Positions 10,722-22,980 of a DNA stretch of 64,000 nucleotides are shown here, piece after piece. Numbering within the stretch: position 1 is the first letter of the stretch; every line of letters begins with the position of its first letter. The translations under genes were made by a program, and so were the position numbers. This stretch comes from Hanleya hanleyi. Lineage: Eukaryota > Mollusca > Polyplacophora > Lepidopleurida > Hanleyidae. The notes under the pieces were generated by a model, which saw nothing but the letters and a program-made list of their open reading frames with translations, was not told the origin of the DNA and did not search any database. The stretch spans positions 1-64,000 of the forward strand of contig JAVTVY010020464.1 in NCBI GenBank assembly GCA_036873755.1, given 5' to 3'.

Positions 10722-11405
10722 TTCCTGGAGACTGATTACCTTGGTTATGTTATTGGAAATGACCAAATGAAGCCACAGGCAGACAAGGTGCAGGCCATTG
10801 AGAAGGCAGAAAGGGCAGAGACAAAGAAGCAGGTTAGGTCCTTCCTTGGAACCGTAGGGTACTATCGGCGATTTGTACCTAATTTTAGCGAGATTGCCGT
10901 TCCACTTTCAAACTTGACAAAGAAAAACGAACCGAATAGAGTGAGTTGGGGTCCAGAACAAGAACATTCTTTCAAAACATTGAAACAGATCCTTGTGAAA
11001 AGTCCGATACTTCGTTCTCCAGATCTGAGTATGCCATTTATTCTGCGAACAGATGCTTCGGGAACCGGAATTGGTACCGTACTACTCCAGGATCATGATG
11101 GGGAGAAGTTTCCCCTGGTGTATTTGAGCAGGAAACTCCTTGATCGAGAACAGCGCTATGCCGTCATCGAGCGCGAAGGTCTGGCAATAGTGTGGGTTGT
11201 GCAGAAACTCGAACAGTATCTGTATGGACAGGAATTCGTGCTCGAGACTGATCACAAACCGTTGATATACTAGAACAAAAGCAAAGGCACGAATGCCAGA
11301 ATCATGAGGTGGGCATTAGCCTTGCAACCGTACCGATTTGTCATCAAACCTATCGTTGGCAAGGACAATGTAGGGGCGGATTACTTGTCGAGAACCACTG
11401 ATTAA
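10722..11405 (+). pseudogene. pol: RT connection and RNase H, continuation of pol past a stop
   Basis: Same frame as the preceding ORF, continuing after the TGA. It carries the LGYVIG thumb motif, FLGTVGYYRRFVPNFS and the RNase H domain with acidic residues in TDASGTG, IEREGLAI and ETDHKPLIY. A TAG at 11271-11273 interrupts it. Coding resemblance resumes directly after in the same frame (RWALALQPYRF, GADYLSR) up to TAA at 11403-11405. The YLSR ending is typical of the end of gypsy RNase H. Nothing follows it before the polypurine tract, which confirms that RNase H ends the polyprotein and integrase does not. Confidence 0.85.
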
Positions 11406-11488
11406 TAGTGCCTAGGTTATAAAACTAGAAACCTGATTATGCTGTTAGTCGCCTTAGTGTTGAAGAAATAAGCTGCGCTTATTGTTTT

Positions 11489-11502
11489 AAGGGGGGAGGA
11501 AA
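11489..11502 (+). other. Polypurine tract
   Basis: AAGGGGGGAGGAAA lies directly before the TG that starts the 3' LTR. This is where plus-strand DNA synthesis of an LTR element is primed. Confidence 0.75.
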
Positions 11503-13055
11503 TGTCAAGATTAGACTTTCCATATAGACTGATTTGTGTTTCGCTGTTTTATTATTTACCTTTTGAAACCGATTAATGTCCGTTTTTGTAATCGGATGTT
11601 CAAATCGAGTCGACCCTAAAACTACACAGTGCGTGTCGTCTTATATGAAGTCCTATGTAGGGCGGTACCGAGTTGTACTGTATGGTAGGCCTCACTGTGG
11701 CTCGTGTCCTCTTATATGAGGGTTCTCGTTAACTTTCACAGCATAAACAGTACAGTTTTATATTTGCATAGTGATAGTTACAAGCGTCTAGTCCGTCACA
11801 CAGCTGAACAGGTAGAGAAGTTAGTTGACTCAGCCAAAAAGTCCAGTGTTGAAAGGACGTGTTTTTTTTGTGAACTTACCAGATAATTATATACTCGCAA
11901 AGTACAGCTATGCAGGAGTATATAGTTTAGTTTGATGTCCGAGAAGATATTGTGTCGTCCACCGATCCACATACTTAAATGCAGTGAAGTTGTGCGATGG
12001 AGACGTACATGTGCTGGACAGTGACGATATGTAAACGTTACATGTGCTGATTACCCAATTCTGCAGCACATATTGGAGGTGTGCATGGCTGCACATGTAT
12101 TGCGATACTGTGGTATTGCATGCGAACTTTCAGACTGCGGTCTGGGCGAACATTTGTGACTGTTGCGGGTGAAGTGTTATTCTGTGAAATTTCGCGCCGT
12201 GGAATTCTGTGGACTGGACTTGAAAGCAGACAAGCCATCAGGAGCATACAGCCAGGCGTGTCCGGATACAGAACTTATTCGGTAAGCTGTTATATCTATT
12301 TTGACGCAGAGCTATCAGAGTTGACTGTACATTAAATTGTTAAATCCGAACACTTGAAGGAACGTTATCAAATGAACGGTCGGTGTGCTTGCTGGCATTG
12401 GACATATTATTGGCAAGTTTCACTTGTTTCACTAATGAACTAAATCGCAGTATTGTGTCATTCTTTTCATAAACAATCTGATCTAATAATTCATTACTCT
12501 GAGAATTACCGGTTTCCTGACCAAAGTTATGTGCCAATATTTTGGTAATGGTACACTCGAAAGTTTAGTGACATAGGTATTATGTAAACACAGCTGTATG
12601 CTTGCATTTTGATAAAGTACACTCAAAGAATACGGTCTTTGGTCACAGAACATCAACTTGGTAAACAACACTGTATATTTATGTTTACACAAGGCACACG
12701 GTAAGAACGTGGTGTTCAGTCACAAACACCTGTTTGATATTTTGTCATTACGGTACACTGTAAGAACGTGGTGTTCAGTCACAAACACCTGGTTGATATA
12801 TCATGTTGGGAAGCTAGCACATTTTCGTTTGATTACTATTTTTCACATGATATTCATGGATGAAGCATCTCCTATGCTGATCTGGTTAGTGGTGTTGCCT
12901 TGTATTCTCGTTACTGTGTACAGGTCTCATTAAATGCCATTTATTTCATTTTCAACACATTGCTTTTCTGTCATGATTGAAGGAAAACTCGAATCGTCTC
13001 GTTCTCGTTATCCATACTCGCGATTTCCCACAAAAGGAAATTTGTGGATATGACA
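11503..13055 (+). repeat. 3' LTR
   Basis: Begins TGTCAAGATT right after the polypurine tract and ends GGATATGACA, giving TGTCA...TGACA terminal inverted repeats. The last 26 bases (13030-13055) are identical to 7218-7243 next to the primer binding site. At 1553 bp it is long, and its remaining sequence does not visibly align with the region upstream of 7218. ORFs inside it (11704-11886, 12081-12335, 12658-12933) are not called as genes. It contains TTACAAGCGTCTAGTCCGTC at 11779-11798, shared with dispersed repeats at 15, 46 and 62 kb. Confidence 0.65.
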
Positions 13056-13185
13056 GGACCGTCCAGTATTTCCAACAACTACAGCTGGCGAATGACTTTT
13101 CGCCGTGACCTTGATCTTACACATAGTAGAGGAAGGTCCCGCCGGAGCTAATAATCCAATAATACACTTGATGCTTCAAACAATT
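13056..13185. other. Short flank after the LTR
   Basis: Non-coding. GGACC follows the LTR, but no matching target duplication could be located because the 5' LTR start is not defined. Confidence 0.3.
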
Positions 13186-14290
13186 AACTAACCTATGTAG
13201 ATGCTTCAAACTAATGATTCTAGAAAATCCTTAAACACTTCCCGGAAGTGGAGTTAAGGACTGTTAGGTTTAAAGAACCTGATGTTACCTCGGTAATATA
13301 TCACAATCCTTTAGCTCGAAAGATGAACGGATTTTTTGACAGGAGGATCTATCTATGGGATTTTTCAACCGGATCATGCAAGATTTTTCAATAGGATCCT
13401 ATAAGGATTTCCTTGGAGAATACTATAGGTTTCTACATGATTTCTTTGAAGGATACTAGAGAATTTCTCAATGTTATATAGAGGTGTTCATGTGTTTTTT
13501 CCCAGCACCAAATAGACCGGGCCGCTATTAGGTCAAGAAACCCGGTCACCAAATAGCACACCCATAAGATAGTCACGGTGCTCTCCCCAAATCCACAATT
13601 ACATGACCGTTTGCTTTTGTTATAATTAACACCCAAATCTAGTTACACGTATGTATAATATGGAGATAAGAACGACCAGTTATTTCAAGGCAGTTGACTA
13701 TGCACTCCAAAGTCAGTAGAAATTACAAAATATGTCGTGCCCAACAGAAGCAAAACAAATCACATTTTCTTCAGTATTTACCAAATATGATGCCGATCAA
13801 TTGGCTCACCTACGTAGACGTTTCAAACGGAAAAACGCTTTAGTCATATTGTGACGTCGATAATGTCACAATCATATTCAACTCTTCAGCTCCAGAGATG
13901 GACACATCGGTTTACAACCGTTTCCGTGAGCAAAACATCCTATAGGATCATATGGAGAGAAATCTTACAGGGGGACCCTACAGGATTTGTCAATAGAATA
14001 CAAAAAGATTGTTTAATAGGATCTTACAAGATTTTTTCTTAGCCCCCTATAGGCTTTTCTATGCTATATAGAAAGACGATATATAGGATTTCTGAATGTT
14101 ATATTGTAATTTTCTGGGTGCTCACAGGTTTTTTCCAGCGTCCAATATACCTGGCTGATATTAGGATCAAGAACAAAGTCACCAAATAGCACATTCATAA
14201 GGTAGTCACGATGCATTCCCGATTCCACAATTAAATGACCGTTTCTTTCTGTTATAAGTAACAACTAAATTCATTCACACGCAGAAATAA
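13186..14290. repeat. Tandem duplication of a block of about 0.5-0.6 kb
   Basis: Blocks about 13190-13650 and 13800-14290 share the same succession of segments: TAGAYGnTTCAAAC, a GATGRACRGRTT region, several ATAGGAT/ATAGGTTT motifs, then a block with TCACCAAATAGCACA and CAATTA(C/A)ATGACCGTTT. They differ at many positions and by indels. No coding function is seen. Confidence 0.6.
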
Positions 14291-15004
14291 TTATGACCAG
14301 TTGCTTAAAGGCAGATGCCATTGAACTCTCAAGTGATTATATGACATATCTATTCACTGCTCACTTAGATTGTTCGCCAGTTTTTTTCTAAAATCCAAAT
14401 TTCATGGCTCAAACGTACTGTGGATGTAAGAAGAGCGGAGGCATTTTGCCATGTTGGTTACAATGGCAAATATTCAAACGATACTGTTCTAAATTTTGTT
14501 GCCATAGCTTGGGTTTGTCGTATCGGCAAAGATAGTGTAGATGCTGCGATATTCACGATATTGGGTGGGGTTGGAGGACAGAGACCTTTAGTTTAATGTT
14601 GTTGGCCCAGATCATATATTGAAATAGAAAAACGGCCTGATGAACGAGAGACATGCTCTCATCACCTTGGGGTCAGCTGGTGAGTTGTCCTCAAGATAAG
14701 GTTGGTTTTAACACGATAATTGCATGTAGCAGATTTCAACAACAAGGAGAATTTCAATCCAGTCATCATGGCCAACAGCTGTCTCCAAGATGAGCTGCTT
14801 ATTGTAAGCTGGTAATTCTATTACATTAAGACTAGGTCCCAATAATAGTCTCCGATGAAGCTGGTTTAATTAACTCCGTGAAATCAGCTAGTAAGAAAGT
14901 CATATTATCTATCACCACACGGTAATATGCCGATCCCTTCAGAGGAAGCCAACTAATACGCTTTCAGGATGTACTTGTGCTTCAGTTCGATTTCAGGGCA
15001 AATT
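14291..15004. other. No gene recognised
   Basis: No long ORF, no clear repeat structure and no RNA gene was recognised. Confidence 0.3.
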
Positions 15005-15490
15005 GGATTACAAGCGTCTAGTCCGTCATTCAATATTCAGCCGTCGTCCATTAATGAATTTCCCCATCCATAATCCAAAGACCTAATTCATATATTATAG
15101 CATTAGCACCAAATTAAAAGAATAAATCATAGTATATATAAAACTAGGCTAGTTTCCTGCAAGAGAGAAGCGGTCAACAGTTTTCAATGATACCAGCAAG
15201 ACATCATGATTTTTAAAAAATATCAAATCCGTATCGCTGATCAGTATTCTTAATTCATATGATTTTCGTTGTAAAGTCGTTATCTAGAGTACATTGTATG
15301 ATGTATCTCAGTCATGTTTTGATTGTGACTGTTCATATGAATAGGTTCATACGGCCCCTAGCCCCGGGTTAAGCTGAATTGGACACTAGATACGAAACGT
15401 ACCGCCATAGATCTTGCACGCTAAGCTCGTATTTTGCTATGAGCAGGCGATATGCATCGCCAAATTTGAGAAACTTCGAGTGGAGGCGCT
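15005..15490 (-). mobile_element. Retroposon 3' end, reverse-transcriptase-tail family (copy A)
   Basis: On the minus strand this holds the last codons of a pol-like ORF (KFLKFGD, IAKYELSVQDLWRYVS) and then a 3' region with AACCCGGGGCTAGGGGCC, a GACTGAGATACAT segment and CATCATGATGTCTTGC-like sequence. It ends in GACGGACTAGACGCTTGTAA. It matches the copies at 45.4 kb (plus strand) and 62.3 kb (minus strand) over several hundred bases. Confidence 0.65.
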
Positions 15491-15907
15491 TGATGGTATA
15501 GCCCTGTAGCAAGATCCCCCAGTTCCTCTTCAGGCACCTGGGACTTCTTCCGTGAATGAGGCCTCATTCCACCCAATAATCAAACTTTAACGTGGTTGTT
15601 TTATCAACATATCAATTGAGAGTGTAAAAAAAACTCTCATTAGCTGGAACGGGTTCAAGACCAATGATGTCGACGGAATTTAATTCTAATACCGCTTAAC
15701 CGATTTGTACCAATGAAATCGTAGTAGGCTAGATACATCACCAATTTCGCCATATAACTGAAAGTCTGCGATCATCCTCGTACTGTAATGAAAACAAACA
15801 CAGTACTTCAATAGTTGTTCGTTTTCTTTCCCTATGTCCGACTGGCTATCGTATTATTGATTTTATTGTGTAGTTCAATGACAATTGGACAATCCAAAAC
15901 AGGTAGT
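15491..15907. other. No gene recognised
   Basis: Non-coding; nothing specific was recognised. Confidence 0.3.
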
Positions 15908-16138
15908 GGTCATGCTTTGACATCTGACAATGCTCACTTCTTCGGGATAATGTGGTCATGGTTTTGCATCTGACAATGTACACTTCTTCGGGATGATGTG
16001 GTCATGGTTTTGCATCTGACAATGTACACTTCTTCGGGATGATGTGGTCATGGTTTTGCATCTGACAATGTACACTTCTTCGGGATGATGTGGTCATGGT
16101 TTGACATCTGACAATGTACACTTCTTCGGGATGATGTA
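15908..16138. repeat. 46-bp tandem repeat, five copies
   Basis: Units read TGGTCATGGTTTTGCATCTG then ACAATGTACACTTCTTCGGG ATGATG. The middle copies are nearly identical and the first is most diverged, which suggests recent amplification. Confidence 0.85.
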
Positions 16139-17793
16139 CTATGATTTATTATCAAGATTCTTTGGTCCTGTGTCCCCAAGTCTGTGATGCAAGGAGTGAC
16201 GGTTATTCCATTCTCATTCTGCCATGTGCTCGGTGTCCTCGCAATCTAAACACTACATATTAAGTGAAGTGTATAACTCCCCCCCACCCCTCAATGCCAA
16301 AACTTCAACGCTGCTTCATGAGAAACTTCCTTGTAGCAATTATCGCCAATGATGGAGATTTCTATATAAACTCTATATGATGCTAGAATAGAATCAAGAT
16401 GCAATATCCTAATATCTGTTTCAATTGTTATTCACCAGCCCTAATAATCGTTAAGCTTGACACAATGTTGCATCTGTTGCAGCATTGTTAAAACTTGATA
16501 ATTTCAGCCATCAGATCAGATATTTGGTATGGTAATTGCTGTCGAGACATAATTTTATTGGTTAAATTTGCCAATTTTACAATTTTACTGTCAAATAAGA
16601 TCAGGCTGCTTCATGAGAAACTTGCTTGTAGCAATTTCTCACAATGCTGAGGAGGTTCGATGTAAACGCTGAAAATCAAGTAGAGTTAGGTTACCCGGCC
16701 CCCACTCACCCCCGATCGATGTCAGAAGAGGTTAATGATCTCCCAGCTGTAGTCCGCAAAAAGTCTATGAATAAACGAATTGTAGTTCCTTCAGCACCAT
16801 CTGCAAGCACCGAGTATTGACTTCGTTGGAGATAGATCTGGGTTGAACAGCTTGGAATTTTGAATGCGTTGAATGTCGCAGCGTTCTTTGCAAGCTGATA
16901 CATCACTGACGCATTGACTTTGCTTTCAAACTATTCAAACACCGAGAACTTATAAAAAAGCTTAATACAGTGAAGTATATCATCAATACAAAATTTAGTC
17001 AAGACTGATCATATTGAGACTCCACATTGTTCATCATCTGTTACTGTTCAGATACACTGTTGGTCAGATTCAACGAATGCTAATACATGTTCTCTATATA
17101 TAACCAATTGTTGGCTCCGCATATGTTCTCTTTCTAATGTAGCGTTTATAGCAAACTGAACTGGACAAAATGATCTAAATCAATACGCGATATTCTATTA
17201 TATTTTTTTTTATATAATATTTTTATTGCCAACTGGAATATGGTGGATAATATAGTGGCGTTTTAGAATATATCGCACTTCTGACATTCACTCCCACAGA
17301 CACACACTCTGACACACTATATTTCATACATCATTCTGCGACATATACACAGATTATTTCGCCATGCTAATATAGTGAAACATGATTTTTATACAGACGC
17401 TAGTCGTTCACAGCTCTATTGGAATGGCGAAACATATATATTTCTCTCTCTATCCATGAGATTAAGCAGTAAATAAACTTTTGGTACATCTACACATGTA
17501 CATATAATAAAGAAGAATATATTATGCATGTGTACGTGTACTCGATCGCCGGATGCAGCACCGAGCCATGGTTCCCAGGTTTTATTGAACTCATCAAGAC
17601 GAGTACTTTTGTTTGATAATATTTTGAATAGCCAAGATTGAAAGGGATCCACTTTTGAATTTGGGTTTTTAAATGTATTGTTTCGTGACCAATGTTATAA
17701 GATTAAATATTTTAGAGAAGTAGGTTTTTGTTGTTTCGCCAAAGTAAACGTTCATTGCAGTGAAAAAGATGGGTAAGTGGGATTTACGCAACT
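16139..17793. other. No gene recognised
   Basis: AT-rich non-coding sequence. GCTTCATGAGAAACTT and the GTAGCAATT segment occur twice (about 16313 and 16609), a small duplicated block. No ORF with a recognisable domain. Confidence 0.3.
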
Positions 17794-18386
17794 ATTACAA
17801 CACATATAAGGGAAGTGGGAAGAGGTGCCGACATACTGACAGAGCCACATGACTTCATGTGATATGTGTTGTATCTCGGGTACGCTTTTATTGTACGTGT
17901 TCATGTGGCAACTTGGATGTTATGACCACACGGCCCCTAGTACCGGCATAAGCGGTATTAGATAGAGAGCTATGATGGAAATGCTCTGACAACTCGTATA
18001 TTGGTAATTGGTGAGCTGTTTCGCTGTGACAAATCGTACACTGGGTATTGGTGAGCTGTATCGTCGTCAGATGAAAATGACATTTAACAAAAAAAACTAG
18101 TCTCTAAGACCCGATGTCGAACCAGCATCAACTTCCCACAAATGTCAACATATATCAAAGAACAAAAGGTCTGTACAGGGGCGGGCCTCGGGGACGAAAC
18201 GTCCACCAGCAGAATCTCGCCATATACAGGTAAAAATTACAACACGTATAACGGAAGTGGGAAGAGGTGCCGACATACTGACAGAGCCACATGACTTCAC
18301 AGTATAGTCTTCCGGTTAACCTATTCTAAAGCACATACCAAGAATCTAACGATTCGTGATATGTGTTGTATCTCAGGTACGCTTTT
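17794..18386. repeat. Duplicated block; second copy interrupted by the LINE
   Basis: GGAAGTGGGAAGAGGTGCCG with the following ACATACTGACAGAGCCACAT occurs near 17809 and 18253. Both copies are followed by GATATGTGTTGTATCTC and GGTACGCTTTT. In the second copy the LINE-derived sequence begins right after GGTACGCTTTT, so that point is a likely insertion junction. Confidence 0.5.
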
Positions 18387-19571
18387 CAAATCACTCAAAT
18401 CCTGCATATACATGTATTTTCAAACCTCAGTACGTTGATTTCAATTCAAAGAAACCCTCCATAATTCCACCTCTTGGAATTCGTATGAAACCACGCATTG
18501 TAGAAGCTGGTATTAAGCTTAATCAAATTTTATCCAACAAGCTCTCGCCAAATCCACCATGGCAGTTAATCAAACCAGAAGTAGATATTACATTGACGAA
18601 ATATAAATGGCAGACACGAGCCAGCTCGTGTATACACAATAATTTGGTCTACAAAGAGAAAAATACAGATCGCATCAAGCTATTGATACAGATGGTTCTA
18701 AAGATGGTGAGAGAGTAGCATGTGCTACTATGTTTAGCTTCAAAACTAAAACCTATCGACTACCAGGTAAAAGTTCGAAATTCACTGCAGAAGCAAAAGC
18801 TATATTGTCAGCTTTAGAAGGTATTGGGTCCATTGAAAGGAAGAAATATACCATATTCTCAGATTCACTGTCATGCCTTCAAGCGATTGAAAGTGGAAAT
18901 TCAACTCGTCTCACCATGTTGAATATTCTACAATTATATGACTGTAAATTTGATCGACAGATTGATATTGTGTTTTGTTGGATACCTAGTCACGTTGACA
19001 TCAAAGGTAATACTGAAGCTGATAAAATCGCTAAGGCAGCCCTAGATGGTGAGGTTGATCCTGTTGGAAACCCATACGGTTATTTCAGACCATCTGTCTG
19101 TGCTTATGTGAGAAAGTCGTTTCAATCTTTGTGGGATGATATGGATAATAACAAACTTCACTAGCTCAAAAAAACTGCAGGCTATACTCATCTGAACAGC
19201 CAGAAATGTTTCGATCAAGCCAAGATTAGACGTTGTAGAATCGGCCATACACGAACATTAACTCACGAGCATTTGCTGAAAAAGAGCCAGTCCCAAGGTG
19301 TATTTCATGCCACGAAGATCTCACGGTGAATCATATTCTTATCGAATGTATAGATTTTAAGATTGTAAGAGATAATTTTTATCGAGCAGCTAGTTTGGAA
19401 GATCTTTTTAGTCGTGCAAAAGAAGATTGTATTTTAGATTATTTGAGTGAGATCGGTTTGTTGTGTACATGTTTCAAAGAATTAGTTTACGGAGTATTAA
19501 CTTGAATACTTAGAATTTTGTTTGATCGTCGCTATATAGCTGAAATATTGCTGAACGCGACATTAAACCTT

Positions 19572-19605
<34 letters not shown>
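18387..19605 (+). pseudogene. 5'-truncated LINE 3' end with RNase H and CCHC motif (I/jockey-type)
   Basis: The 18387-18718 frame carries PPLGIRMKPR and PPWQL, a segment that usually precedes RNase H in such LINEs. After a frame change the RNase H follows: DTDGSKDGERVACA, FTAEAKAILSALE, FSDSLSCLQAI and WIPSHVDIKGNTEADK (to the stop at 19162). A zinc-knuckle-like CX2CX7HX4C (CISCHEDLTVNHILIEC, near 19305-19355) lies in another frame, which runs to TGA at 19503. The 3' tail has GTCGCTATATAGCTGAAATA and CGCGACATTAAACC, then (TC)n at 19575-19605. Several frameshifts and stops make it a dead copy. It lacks the endonuclease and RT and so is strongly 5' truncated. Confidence 0.8.
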
Positions 19606-19606
<1 letters not shown>

Positions 19607-20192
19607 ATTTTTTTTATTTTTTTTCAATTTTTTTTATTATTATTATTTTTTTTTCTCTTCCTTTTTTCCGGCTTTTTCATATCTCTCCTTAATCACAACA
19701 GAAAAAGGAAGCCCTGTAGACGGCGAAATTGCGAAATTATTAGAAATTATACAATAATAATGCTATCCACAATGCATGTATGCGCAATGCAGAATCGTAA
19801 TAAATTACGCGTATTGTGTAACTTTATCGGCATGTGAAGATGCCCGTGGTAGTACCTTCACGTCATGTCGACAGAACTCTTCTGAATAGTATTTATGGAA
19901 TGAACGAACAAACAAAGAAACAAACAAATATCTTATTATTTTTGTTCTCCTTTCTTTTAATATGTATCTGGGATGAATGTAATGTAAATGACATGACAAC
20001 ATGTGAGGGCACGGATATATAATTGTGTCTAAGATTTTATGTGATACTAGGGCACACTTGTAGATATATTTTGGAATTTTCACTTACGTAATACCATGTA
20101 ATGTAATGTAGGGTAGTGTAATATAGTATAAGATAACGTAATATGTCATTCTTAATTAGCTTAGACCACGTGGACAAACCGCGTATTATATA

Positions 20193-20229
<37 letters not shown>

Positions 20230-22418
20230 CATTGTCATTTAAAATTGTAGGCTCTGGAACATTTATGAGTGTAAAGATTACCTGGTATTAAATACATAGA
20301 CTCACCGCAAACCAGGCGACATTGCAGCACTCTGTGGAGTTCTGTTAGACGAAGGCATTGAAGCAGAGAGTTTGCAAAGCAAAGATTATTGTTAGGGAAG
20401 TTTACGAGTCTACCTCCGGGAAATATACCAGTAGACAGCACTGCAAAATGATGTGTAAATTTATAATCAACATGGGAATGAAGAGAAAAAATATATACAA
20501 AAGATATGGCACGGAAGAGCTCTTTATATCTAAGCAATTAAACATGGGAAAGGTTTTGAAGACACAAACACTGGCACAGATTTTCACAGTATTCATTTCT
20601 GGAATCAGTTATTAATGTCAGGGAAAATCCCAGTGATATGGACGTTTAATTGATATGTTCCAAGCCCATCTCTGTGTATAAAGTTCCCGATGCTGCAAAA
20701 TTATTTTCTGTACTCTGATCTACATACATAGACATGTTCATACTGCATCACATATACTTGCATTTGCTGTGATTTAACTGGTGAATACACTTAAATGAAT
20801 TCGATGAAACTACAATGTTATAGTATAGATCATTCCCATCATCACAAAGTTTTTCTTTGACAGCAAATCTAACCCTCTTCTGAAACGTCTCTCTGTAATC
20901 CCCCTTGGCACCTCTCTTTACTCGATATCGTTCTTCTACAAAAATTAGTATGGTAACAAAACAAGAAGAACAAATGTACTCATCAAGATAGTTATTATTG
21001 AGGAGACCAGTTCAATACTGGAGATGTGCATTGTGATAACATAGTCTGTGATAACACTGTATGTTCATTCTAATAACACTAAGTCCATCGTGATGACATA
21101 GTCAATGTTCATTGTGATAACCGTTAGTTCATTACACATTAAAAATATATCATTATTTATTTCATTTTCAGTTTATATTAATTAATTGATAGATGGTTGC
21201 AAAAAAGAGATATTATTCGCTACATTTGCATTGTTTTAAGCTGACAATATTTATTTTCTAATCACATCAAAAGTAGAGACATGCTTTTGTCTGAAATGCA
21301 TATATCTATATCATTAGCAAAGTGCGACAGTGGTCATGCAAGAAGACATTAAAACTATGATGGAAATTGATGCACAAATGAGACTTGTCAACTGCAGGGT
21401 ATGTCGCAGTATCATGGACTGTATCAGTTATGACTTCACTGTCTGCATGAAGTTGATATATATTATTATTAATCAACTATCAATGATATGAATCCAATAC
21501 AAAGAAGTCGGCCTGCTTGATATGACCCAAAATCGGGCCAATATGAGGAAGGCGGGCCAATACGGAAAAGCAGGTCCAATACGGGAAAACAGGGCCAATA
21601 TGGGCTGGGCCAATATGACTTTCAACATGGCGACGTTGAGGATGAACGATCCTCGATTCGCGATCTTCTCCGGATGATGTCACTGATTTCTCTGACTTTG
21701 AACGGATATTCAATGGCTTATGTGATAATATTTGATAGAGCTGTACGTGCCGATACACAAACCTTGAAATCAAGTGAGGTGAGTCATGCTGAAATAGACT
21801 ATAGTGACGCGAGCGCGAAATCGACGTGCTAAGTACAAGCAGACGTCAAAACAGCAATCCAACATTTACAGCAGTGCACTGATGAACGAAGCGATAACTA
21901 CAGTGATATTTTACAACAGAAAGATGTCAGACTTGCAGCTAGAAAAGTTATTCACATATGGATATAACCGATAGAAATTATGCGGTCAAAACACCTGTAA
22001 AATGATGTTGAAAACTAGGGTCTCCATAGCATAATATATCTTCGATCCTCAAATCGGGACTGTACCAAATTTACGCCAGATTATAAGGTTGTATTTTACT
22101 GCACCGTTCTTATCAAATAAAATTAGTATTTCATCTGCTTGTATCTGTTTGACTCCGTTTCATACGTTGAAGACCCACGCTCAGGTTGAAGATGATCGGC
22201 CTATTCACCGTCCCGATTGTCACCGTCGTTTCCGATATAGCTTACTGTAGAGGCTTTACTACGATAATGGCACTTCAAAAAGCACATAATAATAATCGTA
22301 GGAAATAAGCCTATTGTGAAGGAAGAAATACAGGGAGTCGCTGTACTAAAATATTCCTTGATGCATGTATTATAATCGATAAAAAAAAATTGTAGGTGAG
22401 TTAATTAATAAAAATGCC
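19606..22418. other. Non-coding; simple repeats and a GGGCCAATA-rich patch
   Basis: T-rich tract at 19606-19660, (TA)n at 20197-20226, short TGTGATAACA repeats at 21030-21125, and repeated GGGCCAATA motifs at 21533-21618 that resemble the arms of the hairpin at 22419. ORFs here lack recognisable domains. Confidence 0.4.
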
Positions 22419-22551
22419 ATTAACCAAGTGTTTTCATATTGGCCTGGTTATAGGTCCTCGGTCAGCCGTATTGGCCCTCGGCCTGCGGCCTCGGGCCAAT
22501 ACGGCAGGCCTCGGACCTATAACAAGGCCAATATGAAAACACTTGGTTAAT
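22419..22551. repeat. 133-bp near-perfect hairpin
   Basis: The left arm starts ATTAACCAAGTGTTTTCATA and the right arm ends in its complement, TATGAAAACACTTGGTTAAT. The arms are about 65 bp with only a few mismatches, and the loop is a few bases in CGGCCTGCGGCC. Inner parts carry CCGTATTGGCC and its complement. It could be a foldback element or a remnant of one. Confidence 0.8.
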
Positions 22552-22739
22552 AACATAATATTATCATACCTCAGCAGAAATATAGGTAATGCATCCTTTT
22601 TCTCAGCAGTTCTTCGTCCTCAAAACAATAATCATTGTAATAACATAGAGCTGAACAAATGCTACATAACATCTCAAACCTTTTTTGGCAATCATAAGCA
22701 AATTTTCAGAACAAACCGTTGTAAGTAATACAATTAGTA

Positions 22740-22980
22740 AGTCTAATAATAATGACATTTTTTTTTACCTCAATTCTAGATAAATTACCTTAAAACCAGA
22801 AATATTTCTTAGTTTGTTTCATTTTGTCAGATTTATCTTATTTTAAGAAAAATTATCTTAAATAGGATTTAATTTTACTAGATATATCTTGTTATCAGAA
22901 AAGTTATCTTAAATAAGATTTATTTTTACCAGATGTATGGTGTGATAAGAAAAGTTATCTTAACTAAGATGTCTTTTCTG
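22740..22980. repeat. AT-rich tandem repeat of about 60-bp units
   Basis: About four units contain AAAAGTTATCTTAAATAAGA-like sequence separated by a TTTTACCAGAT segment. No coding signal. Confidence 0.5.

Larger units (their letters stand above)
7218..13055 (+). mobile_element. Degenerate Gmr1-like Ty3/gypsy LTR retrotransposon
   Basis: The parts run in this order: LTR end (7218-7243), primer binding site (7246-7263), gag and protease (7451-9241), integrase and reverse transcriptase (9171-10721), RNase H (to 11405), polypurine tract (11489-11502), 3' LTR (11503-13055). Integrase precedes reverse transcriptase although all domains are Ty3/gypsy-like in sequence. That is the signature of the Gmr1 group, first described from deuterostomes. 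The copy cannot be autonomous: it has a frameshift near 9170, an internal integrase deletion near 9480, an in-frame TGA at 10719 and a TAG at 11271. Confidence 0.85.

Noticed and set aside
11704..12933. ORFs of 60-91 aa inside the 3' LTR
   Set aside because: Short, without domains, and inside an LTR; no sign of an accessory gene.
17241..17652. Possible tRNA or small RNA genes in AT-rich spacers
   Set aside because: No cloverleaf with A and B boxes could be found by eye. A tRNA scan would be needed to exclude them fully.
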